Shown here piece by piece: positions 50,490 through 60,508 of a stretch of 64,000 nt of DNA (position 1 is its first letter; each line of letters starts with the position of its first letter). The notes below the pieces were generated by a model. That model ran no database searches. It was not told the origin of the DNA and saw only the letters and a list, made by a program, of their open reading frames with translations. The position numbers and the translations under genes are program-made. The stretch lies in the NCBI GenBank assembly GCA_965603125.1, contig CBFDBU010000006.1, positions 97,205-161,204 on the forward strand, given 5' to 3'. This DNA comes from JAJRTA01 sp965603125 (lineage in GTDB: Bacteria; Zixibacteria; MSB-5A5; GN15; FEB-12).

Positions 50490-53018
50490 ATGAAGGCAAA
50501 ACTGATTTCGGCATTGGTGATCGTTCTCGTCATGGCTGCCTCGGCAGTCGGCGCCGGGAGTGAGTACTATTTGAGATTCAACATCCAGGATCGTGCGGAG
50601 CTCGTCCAACTCACACGGGCTCTGTCAATCGACAATGTCGCCGACACCGTTGTGTACGCCTATGCCAACGACCGGCAACTCACGGAACTGAATGCCCTGG
50701 GGTATCGATACGAAATACTGCCGCATCCTTCGAGTCTGATCGAACCGACCATGGCGTCCCGGTCAGGAGATGTGAGGGAGTGGGACGTCTATCCAACCTA
50801 TGATGCCTATGTCGCCCAGATGAACCTTTTCGCGGCTGACTACCCGTCCATATGCCGTCTTGTGGATGCCGGTCCAACGGTACAGGGTCGCCGAATACTC
50901 TTTGCCGTCATTTCGGACAATGTCGATATCGAAGAGAATGAGCCGGAAGTGATGCACACCGGTACCATGCACGGCGATGAAACGACCGGTTATGTGCTGC
51001 TTCTGCGTTTGATCGATTCTCTCCTGAGCACCTACGGGTCCGACCCGCGCGTCACCAATATGGTTGACAACATGGAAATATGGATCAACCCGCTGGCCAA
51101 CCCCGACGGGACCTATCATCTGGGGAACCATACGGTCAGCGGCGCCAGACGCTACAACGCCAACAATGTCGATCTCAATCGCAACTTCCCGGACCCCGAT
51201 GACGGCCTTCATCCGGACGGGAACGCCTGGCAACCTGAGACAGTGGCCATGATGAACGTCGCCCAAACCAATAGCTTTGTGATTTCGGCCAACCATCACG
51301 GCGGGGCCGAGGTGGTCAACTACCCGTGGGATACCTGGCCCCGGCGCCATGCCGACGACGCCTGGTATATTGATATCTGCCGCGCCTATGCCGACTCGGC
51401 GCAGGCGCACAGCCCGTACGGCTATATGGATGACCTCAACAACGGCATCACCAACGGTTGGGACTGGTACACTATCACTGGTGGCCGCCAGGACTACATG
51501 AACTGGTGGCACGGTTGTCGGGAGGTGACGGTCGAGCTGTCAGCCACCAAGCTTCTTCCGGCCCACCAGCTCCCCGCCCATTGGATTTACAATCGGGTGT
51601 CGCTGCTGGATTACCTCGAGAACGCGCTGTACGGCATCAAGGGTATCGTTACCGACGCTGCCACCGGGCTGCCGCTGGCGGCCACAGTGGAAATACTCGA
51701 CCATGACGTCGACAGCTCCTATGTCTACACGGACCCTGATGTCGGGGATTACCACCGGATGATCGAGCCCGGCAATTATGTCCTCCGGTTCAGCACCCCG
51801 GGCTACGTGAGCCAGGTTGTTACGGGAGTCTCGGTCGGCGACCAGGCCGTCACAATTGTCGACACGCAGCTTCAACCGACGCCGGACGAGCCACTGCTCG
51901 CGTTCGCGGGTCAGGATGCCGGGCTGGTCAATCCCGGCGACATCGTGACCCTTCATGTGATACTGACCAACAACGGAAACGGCGATGCTACCAACGCCGT
52001 CGGCACTCTCTCCTGCGCCGACCCGCTGATATCGATTACGCAGAACACGTCAACGTATCAGACTATTGCGGCTTCGGGCGGCATGGCAATGTCCGATGCC
52101 TCCTACGAGTTCATGGTGTCGGCTGAGTGCCCGAAAGAATACGCCGTTGATTTCGTTCTCCACGTCTCCGCCGACGATTACGACGACAGCGTGGAGTTCT
52201 CACTGATCGTAGGACAGAGGATTGAAGACTTCGAAAGCGGCACCCTTACGTCGTTCCCCTGGCAAACGTCCGGAGACCAGCCGTGGGCGGTCACGACCAA
52301 CCAGGTCTACGAAGGAGTGTACGCGGCTAGGTCCGGTTCTATCGCCCATAACCAGAGTTCGTCAATGTCGGTGACGCTCAGCGGGCTCTCGGCTGGACTG
52401 ACCGTGTTCCACTACCGCGTGTCATCGGAGCCGGGCTGCGACTACCTCCGGTTCTATATCGATGATGTCCTTGAGGGAGAGTGGTCTGGAGAGGTTGGCT
52501 GGTCCGAGGTCGGCTACTTGATGACCGAGGGCGACCACACCTTCCGGTGGACGTACTCCAAGGATGTCCTCGGCTCCGACGGCAGCGACTGCGCCTGGGT
52601 GGACTATATTTTCTTTCCGTTCGACGGCAATGATATAGACGGCGACGGTGTTGACAACGACACGGATAACTGCCCGTCGGTATACAACCCGGGGCAGGAG
52701 GATACCGACAGCGACGGCGTTGGTAACGCCTGCGACAACTGCGTCGATATTCCCAACCCCTTGCAGGAAGATGCCGACGGAGACAATATCGGCGACGCCT
52801 GCGATTACATCTGCGGCGACATCGACGGCAGCGGCTCGCTGCCGGTTGACGTTACCGACCTTGTCTACCTTGTGGACTACATGTTCAACAGCGGCCCTGA
52901 ACCGCCGGTCATGGAAGCGGCCGACCTGGATGGCAGTGGCGGGCTGATCGATATCTCCGATCTGGTCTATTTAGTGGACTACATGTTCAACGACGGTCCG
53001 CCCCCTGTCTGCGAGTAG
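50490..53018 (+). CDS. secreted M14 zinc carboxypeptidase with thrombospondin-3 and dockerin-like repeats
   Basis: The 842-residue product has a signal peptide (residues 1-22). An M14 domain follows with zinc ligands His161 and Glu164 (MHGDE), His269 or His270 (ANHHGG), NVDLNRNFPD, and catalytic Glu349 (TVELSATK). Beta-sandwich modules follow: a carboxypeptidase-regulatory-like domain near 385-465 and a jelly-roll near 570-700. Calcium-binding type-3 repeats (DNCPSVYNP, DSDGVGNACDNC) span about 705-770, then a dockerin-like pair (DVTDLVYLVDYMF, DISDLVYLVDYMF) ends the protein. The last module is typical of secreted proteins in FCB-type bacteria. Confidence 0.93.
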   Translation: MKAKLISALVIVLVMAASAVGAGSEYYLRFNIQDRAELVQLTRALSIDNVADTVVYAYANDRQLTELNALGYRYEILPHPSSLIEPTMASRSGDVREWDVYPTYDAYVAQMNLFAADYPSICRLVDAGPTVQGRRILFAVISDNVDIEENEPEVMHTGTMHGDETTGYVLLLRLIDSLLSTYGSDPRVTNMVDNMEIWINPLANPDGTYHLGNHTVSGARRYNANNVDLNRNFPDPDDGLHPDGNAWQPETVAMMNVAQTNSFVISANHHGGAEVVNYPWDTWPRRHADDAWYIDICRAYADSAQAHSPYGYMDDLNNGITNGWDWYTITGGRQDYMNWWHGCREVTVELSATKLLPAHQLPAHWIYNRVSLLDYLENALYGIKGIVTDAATGLPLAATVEILDHDVDSSYVYTDPDVGDYHRMIEPGNYVLRFSTPGYVSQVVTGVSVGDQAVTIVDTQLQPTPDEPLLAFAGQDAGLVNPGDIVTLHVILTNNGNGDATNAVGTLSCADPLISITQNTSTYQTIAASGGMAMSDASYEFMVSAECPKEYAVDFVLHVSADDYDDSVEFSLIVGQRIEDFESGTLTSFPWQTSGDQPWAVTTNQVYEGVYAARSGSIAHNQSSSMSVTLSGLSAGLTVFHYRVSSEPGCDYLRFYIDDVLEGEWSGEVGWSEVGYLMTEGDHTFRWTYSKDVLGSDGSDCAWVDYIFFPFDGNDIDGDGVDNDTDNCPSVYNPGQEDTDSDGVGNACDNCVDIPNPLQEDADGDNIGDACDYICGDIDGSGSLPVDVTDLVYLVDYMFNSGPEPPVMEAADLDGSGGLIDISDLVYLVDYMFNDGPPPVCE

Positions 53019-53114
53019 GTTGCTCTCTTAAGTGCTAGGTCAGCACTGATTCTCACTTTCCCGGCCGCACCGGTATCCCCGCGCTGCGTCTGCCCGGCAG
53101 GTGTCGCGTGACGG

Positions 53115-53816
53115 TCACTGCAGCAATGCCTGGATTCTCCTGGCGTCTCGCTGCGCCTGCTCGTAGTCGTCAGGTCGTCCGACGTCCAGCCAGTAACCAT
53201 CGAAAGGAAAAGTGCTGACCGGTTCCTGTTGCTCAAGGAGCGTGAACATCAGATCATCGAAGCCGAAGGGGACGTCATCCGGTGCCATTTCGAGGACCTC
53301 CTTCGAGAACACGTAGATTCCAGCCGAGACAGTCAGGTCGTAGGTGGGCTTCTCCTTAAAGCCGGTGACAAATCCGGTACCGTCAACATCAATCACACCA
53401 TAGTCGACCCGGTTTGACCGGGCACAGGTGGTCACGGTCAATTTTGCCTTGCTGGTCAGATGATACCTGTAGAGCTCCCGGAAATCGAGATCGGTCAGGA
53501 TATCCCCGTTGGCAACGATGAAATTATCGGGCAGACCCGCAATAAGTTTAAGCGGGGCTACTGTCGAGAGAGGTGTGCTCTCATGTGAGTACACAAGCGG
53601 TAGTCCGAGCCTGCCACCGTCGCCGAGTACCGCCTCGATCAGGTGCGCCAGATGGTTTACGGCCAGGTAGGCCTTCGTGACCCCGCACTTTTTCATGTGG
53701 GTCAGAAGTATCTCAATGATCGGCCGCTCGCCTACCGAAACCAACGGCTTGGGGATTTCGGTCGTGTACGGTTTCAGGCGGGTGCCTTTTCCTCCTGCCA
53801 GTATCACAGCTTCCAT
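53115..53816 (-). CDS. sugar nucleotidyltransferase
   Basis: The 233 residues show AVILAGGKGTRLKPYT, the KPLVSVGERPI activation segment, VANGDILTDLD (metal-binding Asp) and FDGYWLDVGRPDDY. They fit the short, RmlA/GDP-mannose-pyrophosphorylase-like family without a C-terminal left-handed helix. It makes an NDP-sugar, of unknown identity. It lies just after the epimerase gene on the same strand, so both likely serve surface polysaccharide synthesis. Confidence 0.92.
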   Translation of the reverse strand: MEAVILAGGKGTRLKPYTTEIPKPLVSVGERPIIEILLTHMKKCGVTKAYLAVNHLAHLIEAVLGDGGRLGLPLVYSHESTPLSTVAPLKLIAGLPDNFIVANGDILTDLDFRELYRYHLTSKAKLTVTTCARSNRVDYGVIDVDGTGFVTGFKEKPTYDLTVSAGIYVFSKEVLEMAPDDVPFGFDDLMFTLLEQQEPVSTFPFDGYWLDVGRPDDYEQAQRDARRIQALLQ

Positions 53817-53861
53817 CGCTTCTCACTTTCACTCCGGCTTGTGCCCGGCCATCGGGCCATC

Positions 53862-54851
53862 TCAACAGTTGCGATAACGCGGATCATCGGGATTGCTTAT
53901 GACGCATGTCCTGATGGCAAGAACGATCTCCCGGATGCCGTCGATCACTCGCCTGGTAATGCGGAAACCGAGAGCACGGCTGAACTTCTCAAACCTGACC
54001 CGGTAGTCACGCGGATCTTCGTCGCGCCGAACCGATGTGACCAGGTTTCGAGCTTCAGGGAGTTCCTCGAGAATCATCCTGACAATCATCTGTTTCTGGT
54101 AGTTTTCGGTACTATCACCTACGTTGTAGGCCTGGTAGGCAACAAGGTGCGGCTCCGCCTCAAGGGAAAGAATACACGCCGCCGCTAGGTCGGCCACGTG
54201 AGCATACGGCCGCCAGAATTGGCCTCCGAATACCTCAAGCCTTCGGTTCAGCGCCAGTTCGCGAGTGAACTCGTTGACTGTCAGATCGAACCTGGGTCGC
54301 GGTGAGAGGCCGTAGGCGGTGGCGAAGCGCAGGATTATCGGCTCGAATTCGGGCAGACCCAGACTCAGCAGGTGTCTTTCGAAGGAAACCTTAAGTTCTG
54401 CATACAGGGAGACCGGGGCAAGAGGCGATGTTTCGTCTACGTAGTCGTTCTGGTCGGTCATTTTCCCGTAGTTGGAACAGGTCGATGCAAATACGAAGCG
54501 GTGTACGCCAGCCTCTATAGCCTGTTTGCAGAGCAGTTCCGCGCCGTCCTTGTTGATCTCCGCCGCCTGTTGGGGATCCTTCCGGCAGGCCGGATCGCCC
54601 ACCATGGCGGCGAGGTGTACTACGCTGTCGGCTCCAGCCAGGGCGCGCTGCAGATCGCTTTCGCTCCTGATATCCCCATGCACGAAGTGGAAATGCGGGT
54701 GTGACAGCCAGGGCAGGATCGCCTCGCCCCCGAAAGCCAGGTTGTCGATGACACGCACACGATATCCTTCCCGAAGGGCCGAAGCCACCACCAGCGACCC
54801 AATGTACCCGGCGCCCCCGGTTACCAGCACTGTTCCCGGACGGTGCGACAC
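53862..54851 (-). CDS. NAD-dependent sugar epimerase/dehydratase (SDR)
   Basis: The 329 residues carry the Rossmann motif VTGGAGYIGS near the N-terminus, VHLAAMVGDP, and the catalytic Tyr-x3-Lys in SLYAELK. The frame is open 39 codons further upstream into the TPR gene, but GGGAGAG six bases ahead supports the GTG at 54851, which puts the Rossmann motif at the usual place. It acts with the downstream nucleotidyltransferase on NDP-sugars. Confidence 0.93.
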   Translation of the reverse strand: MSHRPGTVLVTGGAGYIGSLVVASALREGYRVRVIDNLAFGGEAILPWLSHPHFHFVHGDIRSESDLQRALAGADSVVHLAAMVGDPACRKDPQQAAEINKDGAELLCKQAIEAGVHRFVFASTCSNYGKMTDQNDYVDETSPLAPVSLYAELKVSFERHLLSLGLPEFEPIILRFATAYGLSPRPRFDLTVNEFTRELALNRRLEVFGGQFWRPYAHVADLAAACILSLEAEPHLVAYQAYNVGDSTENYQKQMIVRMILEELPEARNLVTSVRRDEDPRDYRVRFEKFSRALGFRITRRVIDGIREIVLAIRTCVISNPDDPRYRNC

Positions 54852-54919
54852 GTCACTCTCCCGATGATATCGCCTGTAGGTGGCATCGAATCCTGCCTGC
54901 CGAGCAGGCTCCCCGGCGC

Positions 54920-57103
54920 CTATAGTCTGGCCAGAGTCTCCCGGGCCGTTCGCAGGTAGTCTCCCCACAAGCCAAGTTCTATGGCCGCCTCCAGTTTTTC
55001 GCGCGCTTCAGGCTTGCCTTCCCGATACAAAGCCATGCCTAGCTGGAAAAAGGGCTCCGGTTCATGAGGATAAACCTTGCAGGCCTTGGAGGCCTCCCCG
55101 CGGGAAAGATCGTATCTGCCTTCACGATAGTAGACGTAGCACAGGTTCATCCAGATTCGCAGGACACCACCGGCATTGAACAGCGCCTCACGGGCCAAGT
55201 TGCTGGCCTTGCCCGCCCGTGATTCGTCTTCCGCAAGAATCCTCGAGTAATAGTAGTTGTTCTCCACATTCAGGCGGTTCATCCGATGAATGGACTCAAA
55301 GATTTCAAGCGCCAGGCTTTCCTGGCCCTGCCGGTAGAGAGCCCTGGCCTTCTGAATAGGAGCGGTCTGGTGATCCGGTTCTATCTCAAGAGCCCTGGTT
55401 GCAAGATTCGCAGCCAGGTCGTACTGGTGGCGATCGCCTGCCAGTCTGGCCAGGAGGACAAGTGCGTCAGGATTATCACTCCCAAGATTCTCCAACAGAT
55501 CAGCCAGGCGCGCCATTTCCTCAACTCGATCCCTTTTCTCCAGAGTGACCAGGAGATCCTCGAAACGGCTAAGATCTCCCCGGCAGTGTTTGAAGGCCTT
55601 CTCAAACTCTGACAGCGCCGGCTGCACCCGGCCTGCTTCTGCCAGTGCCACCGCCTTTACGGTCCCCAGAACCGGCATGGCTGCTGGCAGATGAGGGTAC
55701 TGGTCAAAGACTTCCACGGCGTCCCCGGCTCGGTACAGACGCCGAAACATCGCCACCATGTTCTCGAAGGCGGGCAGGTAGAACGAGTCGGCGCTTAAAG
55801 CTTTGCGATACAATCGCTCGGCCTCGTCGTAATCGCCAATTAGTGGTTCGCAGTACAGGTCAGCCAGGCCGGACAGCCAGTCCGGCTGCGCCGCGTGCGA
55901 CTTCTCGATCAACTCCATCGCCTTTTGAGACTCCTCGAACATGCCGACCTTGTATGAGAGGCGGGCTTTCATGAGCCTGACTTCCTTGCGGCTGGACCAG
56001 ATTCCCGGGACGGCCTCGAGTTGCTTGAGAATCTCACGCTCCGGAGCCTCATACGACTGGCTCACGGCAAGTACAAGATGCATGTATTTCTGAAAAGCCG
56101 GCAGGTAGGACGCCTCTTCCATCCGCTTGTAGATGGAGTTCAATTCCTGAGAACCGACCAGAATGTCTCCTTGAGCGCCGGAGGTGATGACGTCGATCAG
56201 AATGGAAGAGATGCTTCCCTGCGAATGATGTTTGAATGTTGTGGCTGCTTTTCTGGCCCGGGCTTTGTCCCCGGTTGCCTCATAGTAGGCCTGCATGAGA
56301 CCGAGACGGGTCACCTCACTGCCCTGTTCGGCAGGCACTTTGTCCATGGCCAGCCGGGCTTCGTAGAAATAGTTGTGTTTCAGAGCCCGGCGGAAGTGCT
56401 CCAGGACATAGCGAGGATTGTCCCCGGATAACTGCACGGCTTGTCGACTGAACACGATCGCTGAATCGGGCCGACCGATAGCCTCATACAGTTTGGCCGC
56501 CTGTGTCATAGACTCGGCCGACTGCTCGGGTCGGGAGAGACCGCTGTTTCGCAGCAAGTCGGCAGAATCGCCGACGTGCGCGAGAGCGAATGACCTGGCC
56601 TGCACCAGGTCTCCGACGGCAGGCGACAGACCGAGGTTGACAGCCTCGACCGCAAGATGCCTGGCGCGAATGTGGCGGCCAATGTTCATCAGCGTTTCAG
56701 CCATCATCAGCTTGGCGCGAGGGTCCTGGGGTCGGATATTCTCATACGCCACCGCCGCTTCAAAGGCGCTCTCATACACCTCCAGTTGGGTGAAGACTCT
56801 GCCTGTCGCCTCAGCTGCGAGCGCGAACTCGTCGTTTACGGCAAGGGCGGACATATACTCGTGCAGCGCGTCATATAGGCTGAGTTGGCGTTCGAGAATA
56901 AGACCGCGTGTGTAGAGAATGTAGGGGCTGCCGGAGTCGATATCGCCGATTCTTGCGAAAGTCGCGCCGGCGCCGTTGAGGTCATACTGGTCCAGCAACT
57001 CCAGTCCGGACTCGTACAGTTCTATTATCTCCTCGCTTGGTGGAGCGCCACAGACGAGCAACATAGAAAGGAGCAACAAACACACGAACTGTTTTTTCAT
57101 CAC
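54920..57103 (-). CDS. TPR-repeat lipoprotein
   Basis: The 727-residue product starts with a lipoprotein-like signal (MMKKQFVCLLLLSMLLVCG, Cys18 as lipid site; the residue before it is Val, slightly atypical). The remainder is a succession of about 15 tetratricopeptide-like helix pairs, for example FALAAEATGRVFTQLEVYE and HEPEPFFQLGMALYREGK. Such proteins scaffold envelope complexes. It precedes the epimerase gene on the same strand, perhaps in the same transcript. Confidence 0.85.
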   Translation of the reverse strand: MMKKQFVCLLLLSMLLVCGAPPSEEIIELYESGLELLDQYDLNGAGATFARIGDIDSGSPYILYTRGLILERQLSLYDALHEYMSALAVNDEFALAAEATGRVFTQLEVYESAFEAAVAYENIRPQDPRAKLMMAETLMNIGRHIRARHLAVEAVNLGLSPAVGDLVQARSFALAHVGDSADLLRNSGLSRPEQSAESMTQAAKLYEAIGRPDSAIVFSRQAVQLSGDNPRYVLEHFRRALKHNYFYEARLAMDKVPAEQGSEVTRLGLMQAYYEATGDKARARKAATTFKHHSQGSISSILIDVITSGAQGDILVGSQELNSIYKRMEEASYLPAFQKYMHLVLAVSQSYEAPEREILKQLEAVPGIWSSRKEVRLMKARLSYKVGMFEESQKAMELIEKSHAAQPDWLSGLADLYCEPLIGDYDEAERLYRKALSADSFYLPAFENMVAMFRRLYRAGDAVEVFDQYPHLPAAMPVLGTVKAVALAEAGRVQPALSEFEKAFKHCRGDLSRFEDLLVTLEKRDRVEEMARLADLLENLGSDNPDALVLLARLAGDRHQYDLAANLATRALEIEPDHQTAPIQKARALYRQGQESLALEIFESIHRMNRLNVENNYYYSRILAEDESRAGKASNLAREALFNAGGVLRIWMNLCYVYYREGRYDLSRGEASKACKVYPHEPEPFFQLGMALYREGKPEAREKLEAAIELGLWGDYLRTARETLARL

Positions 57104-57287
57104 ACGTCCTCGCAGATAGATTTCACCTTAGGGGTACTTATAAGTCGCATTAGAGCTTGAAGTTAATGATTTTGCCGCGATCGGCAAGTGATTATTCGGA
57201 GAAACACCGCGCCCACCACAGCAAATACTGTGCTTGCCGATGCCAGATATTAGTGGCATTGACAGATGTAACAGCTATATTTCGAAT

Positions 57288-58013
57288 ATGACTGCGCTTG
57301 TTTCCGAGAAACTCTGCAAATACTACCGAAAAAGAGCGGTGGTAGACGAGGTTTCAATCAGGGTCGAACCGGGGGAAGTCGTCGGTCTGTTGGGGCCAAA
57401 CGGAGCCGGCAAGACCACCACCTTCTACATGATCATCGGTTTCGTCAGGCCTGACGGCGGACGGGTTTTCCTTGGAGAACGCAACATCGGTCGCCTTCCG
57501 ATGTACCGGCGGGCCGCCTCTGGAATAGGATACCTGGCGCAGGAAGCCTCGGTGTTTCGCAAGATGACCGTGGAGGACAACATCAATGCGATCCTGCAGT
57601 TTCGCGGCCTCAGCCGAAAGGAGCGCCGCCGCCGACTCGAAGAGTTACTGGCGGAACTTGACATCACACACCTGCGCCGAAACAAGGCCTACAGCCTCTC
57701 GGGCGGGGAACGACGAAGAGTCGAAATAACGCGTGCCCTGGTCAATGAGCCGAAATTCATGCTTCTGGATGAACCGTTCGCGGGAATCGACCCGATCGCC
57801 GTTGAAGACATTCAGAAGATCATCACCCGCCTGGTACAAAGGGGACTGGGCGTGCTGATTACCGATCATAACGTTCGCGAGACGCTGTCGATTTGCGACC
57901 GGGCCTATATCATGTGTGACGGCAGGATTCTCAAGTCCGGGACATCCGAGTTCCTGGCCAATGACCCGGAAGCAAGAAGAATATACTTGGGCGAGAAATT
58001 CCAGTTGAATTAG
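57288..58013 (+). CDS. lptB: LPS export ABC transporter ATPase LptB
   Basis: LptB powers lipopolysaccharide extraction by LptFG. The 241 residues match E. coli length and show Walker A GPNGAGKTT, GYLAQEASVFRKMTVEDNI (typical of LptB), the signature LSGGERRRVEI, and FMLLDEPFAGIDP. The frame is open from 57234; the ATG at 57288 begins family similarity (LVSEKLCKYY). It starts the lptB-rpoN-hpf cluster. Its presence indicates an LPS-bearing outer membrane. Confidence 0.95.
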   Translation: MTALVSEKLCKYYRKRAVVDEVSIRVEPGEVVGLLGPNGAGKTTTFYMIIGFVRPDGGRVFLGERNIGRLPMYRRAASGIGYLAQEASVFRKMTVEDNINAILQFRGLSRKERRRRLEELLAELDITHLRRNKAYSLSGGERRRVEITRALVNEPKFMLLDEPFAGIDPIAVEDIQKIITRLVQRGLGVLITDHNVRETLSICDRAYIMCDGRILKSGTSEFLANDPEARRIYLGEKFQLN

Positions 58014-58150
58014 AACCCGGGTACGGATGTAGAATTAGTGAACGAATTGGCGCCACGGCATTAACAACCGCCAACCGTGTTCCGATAACATAGGCAGACG
58101 CGCCGAATGGAGGGCGCCTGATAACCGACCGCGGGACAATGGATTAAGTA

Positions 58151-59560
58151 ATGAAACTGGAACTGCGATTAGGTCTCAGACAGACGCTGGCTCCGCAGCT
58201 TATTCAGTCTCTCAAGATGCTGCAGATGCCGGTGCTGAAACTGGAGCAGACTATCCGGCACGAGTTGGCGACCAATCCTCTCCTTGAGGAAGTCGAGGAA
58301 CTCGAGGCTGAGGATACTGCCTCCGACGACGAGAAGGAATCTGAGGTCGAGATCGCGGAAGCGTCGGGGGAGGATGATGCCGGCGATGACATGGATTGGG
58401 ACAAGTACCTCTTTGATGACGAGGAGGGATACAAGGTCCGGGAACCCAGGGAACAGGTGGAGGAGCGCTTTGAGGGTATGGCGGCCGGCGCGACCACCCT
58501 CAGCGGGCATCTGATAGAACAGCTTTCGTTGTTGAAGGTGTCCGAGGAAGAACATCTTATTGGTGAATACATAATTGGAAACATCGCCCCCGACGGCTAC
58601 CTGACCATCAGTGTCCCTGAAATGTCCGAGGAGCTTGGTATCGAAAGTTCCAAGATCGAGGCTATGCTGGTGATGATCCAGCGTTTTGACCCCACCGGCG
58701 TCGGCGCTCGTGATCTGAGGGAGTCACTTCTGATCCAAATGAAGGAAAAGGGGATGGAGGGAACATTGGCCTGGCGGATTGTCGACGAACACCTGAACGA
58801 ACTGGACCGCAAGTCCATCCTTCAGATTTCCCGGATGATGGGTGTGCCCCCCGAGAGAGCCCAGCAGGCGATGGAGGTTATCAGGAGTCTTTCACCGACA
58901 CCGGCTTACGGCCGGTTTGATCCCGGCGCCATACCGGTAGTGCCGGATCTGACTGTCGATCGATTCGGTGACGAGTACCTGGTCTTCCACAACGACAATT
59001 ACATCCCCAGGCTGAGAATCAATGCGAACTATCGCAACCTGATCAGGCGCGGCAGCAACTCGTCCAAGGACACCAAGCAGTATGTCCGGCAGAAGCTGGA
59101 GCAGGCTCGCTGGCTCCTGAACTCCATCAACCAGCGGCGCAACACCATGATCCGCGTCATGGAGGCCATTATTGCCCGCCAGAAGGAGTTCTTTGAGAAG
59201 GGCCCGGCTTTTCTCAAACCGTTGATCATGGAGGAAATCGCCCAGGCGGTGTCGATGAATGTGGCTACGATCAGTCGTGTGTCAAGCGGTAAGTACGTCC
59301 AGACTCCGTTTGGCGTCTACGAGATAAAGTACTTCTTCAATTCCGGTATTGCCAAGGCCGAGGGCGGCGATATGTCCAAGCGCTCGGTCAAACGGCGCCT
59401 CGAGGAAATAATAAAGAGCGAACCACCGGAAAAACCTTTCTCCGATCAGGTGATATTCAGGCGTCTCAACGACGAAGGCATACGCCTGGCGCGTCGTACG
59501 GTCACTAAGTACCGGGAAGAACTGAAAATTCCTCCCGCCCGTCTGCGAAAACGAGTATAA
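58151..59560 (+). CDS. rpoN: RNA polymerase sigma-54 factor
   Basis: The 469 residues have the Gln/Leu-rich activator-contact region (LRLGLRQTLAPQLIQSLKMLQMP), an acidic region II (about 50-105), the core-binding domain, and the C-terminal RpoN box ARRTVTKYREEL near 447-458. It directs transcription needing AAA+ activators. It lies 137 bases after lptB, as in Proteobacteria. Confidence 0.97.
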   Translation: MKLELRLGLRQTLAPQLIQSLKMLQMPVLKLEQTIRHELATNPLLEEVEELEAEDTASDDEKESEVEIAEASGEDDAGDDMDWDKYLFDDEEGYKVREPREQVEERFEGMAAGATTLSGHLIEQLSLLKVSEEEHLIGEYIIGNIAPDGYLTISVPEMSEELGIESSKIEAMLVMIQRFDPTGVGARDLRESLLIQMKEKGMEGTLAWRIVDEHLNELDRKSILQISRMMGVPPERAQQAMEVIRSLSPTPAYGRFDPGAIPVVPDLTVDRFGDEYLVFHNDNYIPRLRINANYRNLIRRGSNSSKDTKQYVRQKLEQARWLLNSINQRRNTMIRVMEAIIARQKEFFEKGPAFLKPLIMEEIAQAVSMNVATISRVSSGKYVQTPFGVYEIKYFFNSGIAKAEGGDMSKRSVKRRLEEIIKSEPPEKPFSDQVIFRRLNDEGIRLARRTVTKYREELKIPPARLRKRV

Positions 59561-59919
59561 CCGGCCCCCCGGTGCAGCTATCATACGATCGCCATTGCTT
59601 TTGTCTGACAGAGAACGGCAAACCGCGACGGGAATGTTGGGGGTAATGGAGCAAACGGCAAGACAAGCTTGAACCGGGGAAACCTGTTTTTTTTGGTGAC
59701 ATTGGCTTGTCACACGCGTACAATAGATGAGATGGTTATTTACAACCACTTGACAGGTTCGGTCCAACACCCTAAGATACTTGCCGAGAGTATGAACAAC
59801 CGCAGGAGGGAGTACTACCACAGCAGGACCGGAAGTGTGAATATCGGCGGCGCCGACACGCCATCTGAAGGCGGCCCATAATATGATATGGATTTCGCAT
59901 GGAAAGGAGTAATTCAACC
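59561..59919. other. 359-base rpoN-hpf gap with promoter
   Basis: The gap holds an eight-T run (59687-59694) and the putative hpf promoter at 59696-59724. A short frame across it lacks family features. The length suggests hpf has its own control in addition to rpoN read-through. Confidence 0.5.
59696..59724 (+). promoter_or_regulatory. putative hpf promoter with overlapping palindrome
   Basis: GTGACA (59696-59701), 17 bases, TACAAT (59719-59724). The -35 box forms half of GTGACA-ttggct-TGTCAC (59696-59713), a possible operator. Confidence 0.5.
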
Positions 59920-60279
59920 ATGCAAAAAATGATAACTGCTCGCCACTTTGATCTGACGGAGGAGATGCGACAACATGCCAACGAGGAAATCGAGGGGCTG
60001 ACCCGTTACTTCGAGAATATCATCTCGGCCGAGCTGGTTCTGGATACCGAGCGCCATCGCCGCAAGGCCGAACTGAAGGTCAAAGTCTACCGCGACGTAC
60101 TCACCGGAACCGGCGAAACCGACGACATGTACAACTCCATCACAGTGGCGGTCGACAAGGTCAAGGGGAGGCTCAAGAGGTACAAAGGTAAGTTGAAAGA
60201 ACGGCGCCCGGAGGAGATCTCCGAGACGATTGACGAACTCACTCGACCCGAAACGGATGTCGATGGCGTAGATGTCTGA
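59920..60279 (+). CDS. hpf: ribosome hibernation promoting factor (HPF/YfiA family)
   Basis: This 119-residue protein binds the 30S subunit and helps form inactive ribosomes at low growth rate. ITARHFDLTEEMRQHANEEI, RHRRKAELKVKV and DDMYNSITVAVDKVKGRLKRYKGK follow the short HPF pattern. AAAGGAG ten bases ahead supports the ATG at 59920 over an upstream one at 59899. It has no long C-terminal dimerisation domain. It ends before a strong terminator. Confidence 0.95.
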   Translation: MQKMITARHFDLTEEMRQHANEEIEGLTRYFENIISAELVLDTERHRRKAELKVKVYRDVLTGTGETDDMYNSITVAVDKVKGRLKRYKGKLKERRPEEISETIDELTRPETDVDGVDV

Positions 60280-60308
60280 GACCGTCCGTCACTACTATCA
60301 CAAATCAA

Positions 60309-60337
60309 AACCCGCCCACTCGGGCGGGTTCTTTTTT
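60309..60337 (+). terminator. rho-independent terminator after hpf
   Basis: AACCCGCCC (60309-60317) and GGGCGGGTT (60322-60330) flank ACTC and are followed by CTTTTTT. It lies 30 bases past the hpf stop. Confidence 0.92.
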
Positions 60338-60508
60338 CCCCGGGTGCGCAATCGGATGCCTCTTTTCTGTCCGGAGGGGTAGTATCGCAGGAGCTACCCT
60401 GTTTCTGCCTGGTCCCCTTTCCGACACGGGCCCAAGAGCTTAGCGCAATTGTCAGCTTTTCCGGGCACCGGCACGCCGGTTACATAAGGCAGGTTGAGGT
60501 AAAAGATC

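Noticed and set aside
50763..51512. Long leftward frame opposite the carboxypeptidase
   Set aside because: It is antisense to the catalytic domain of M14 and has no recognisable motif.
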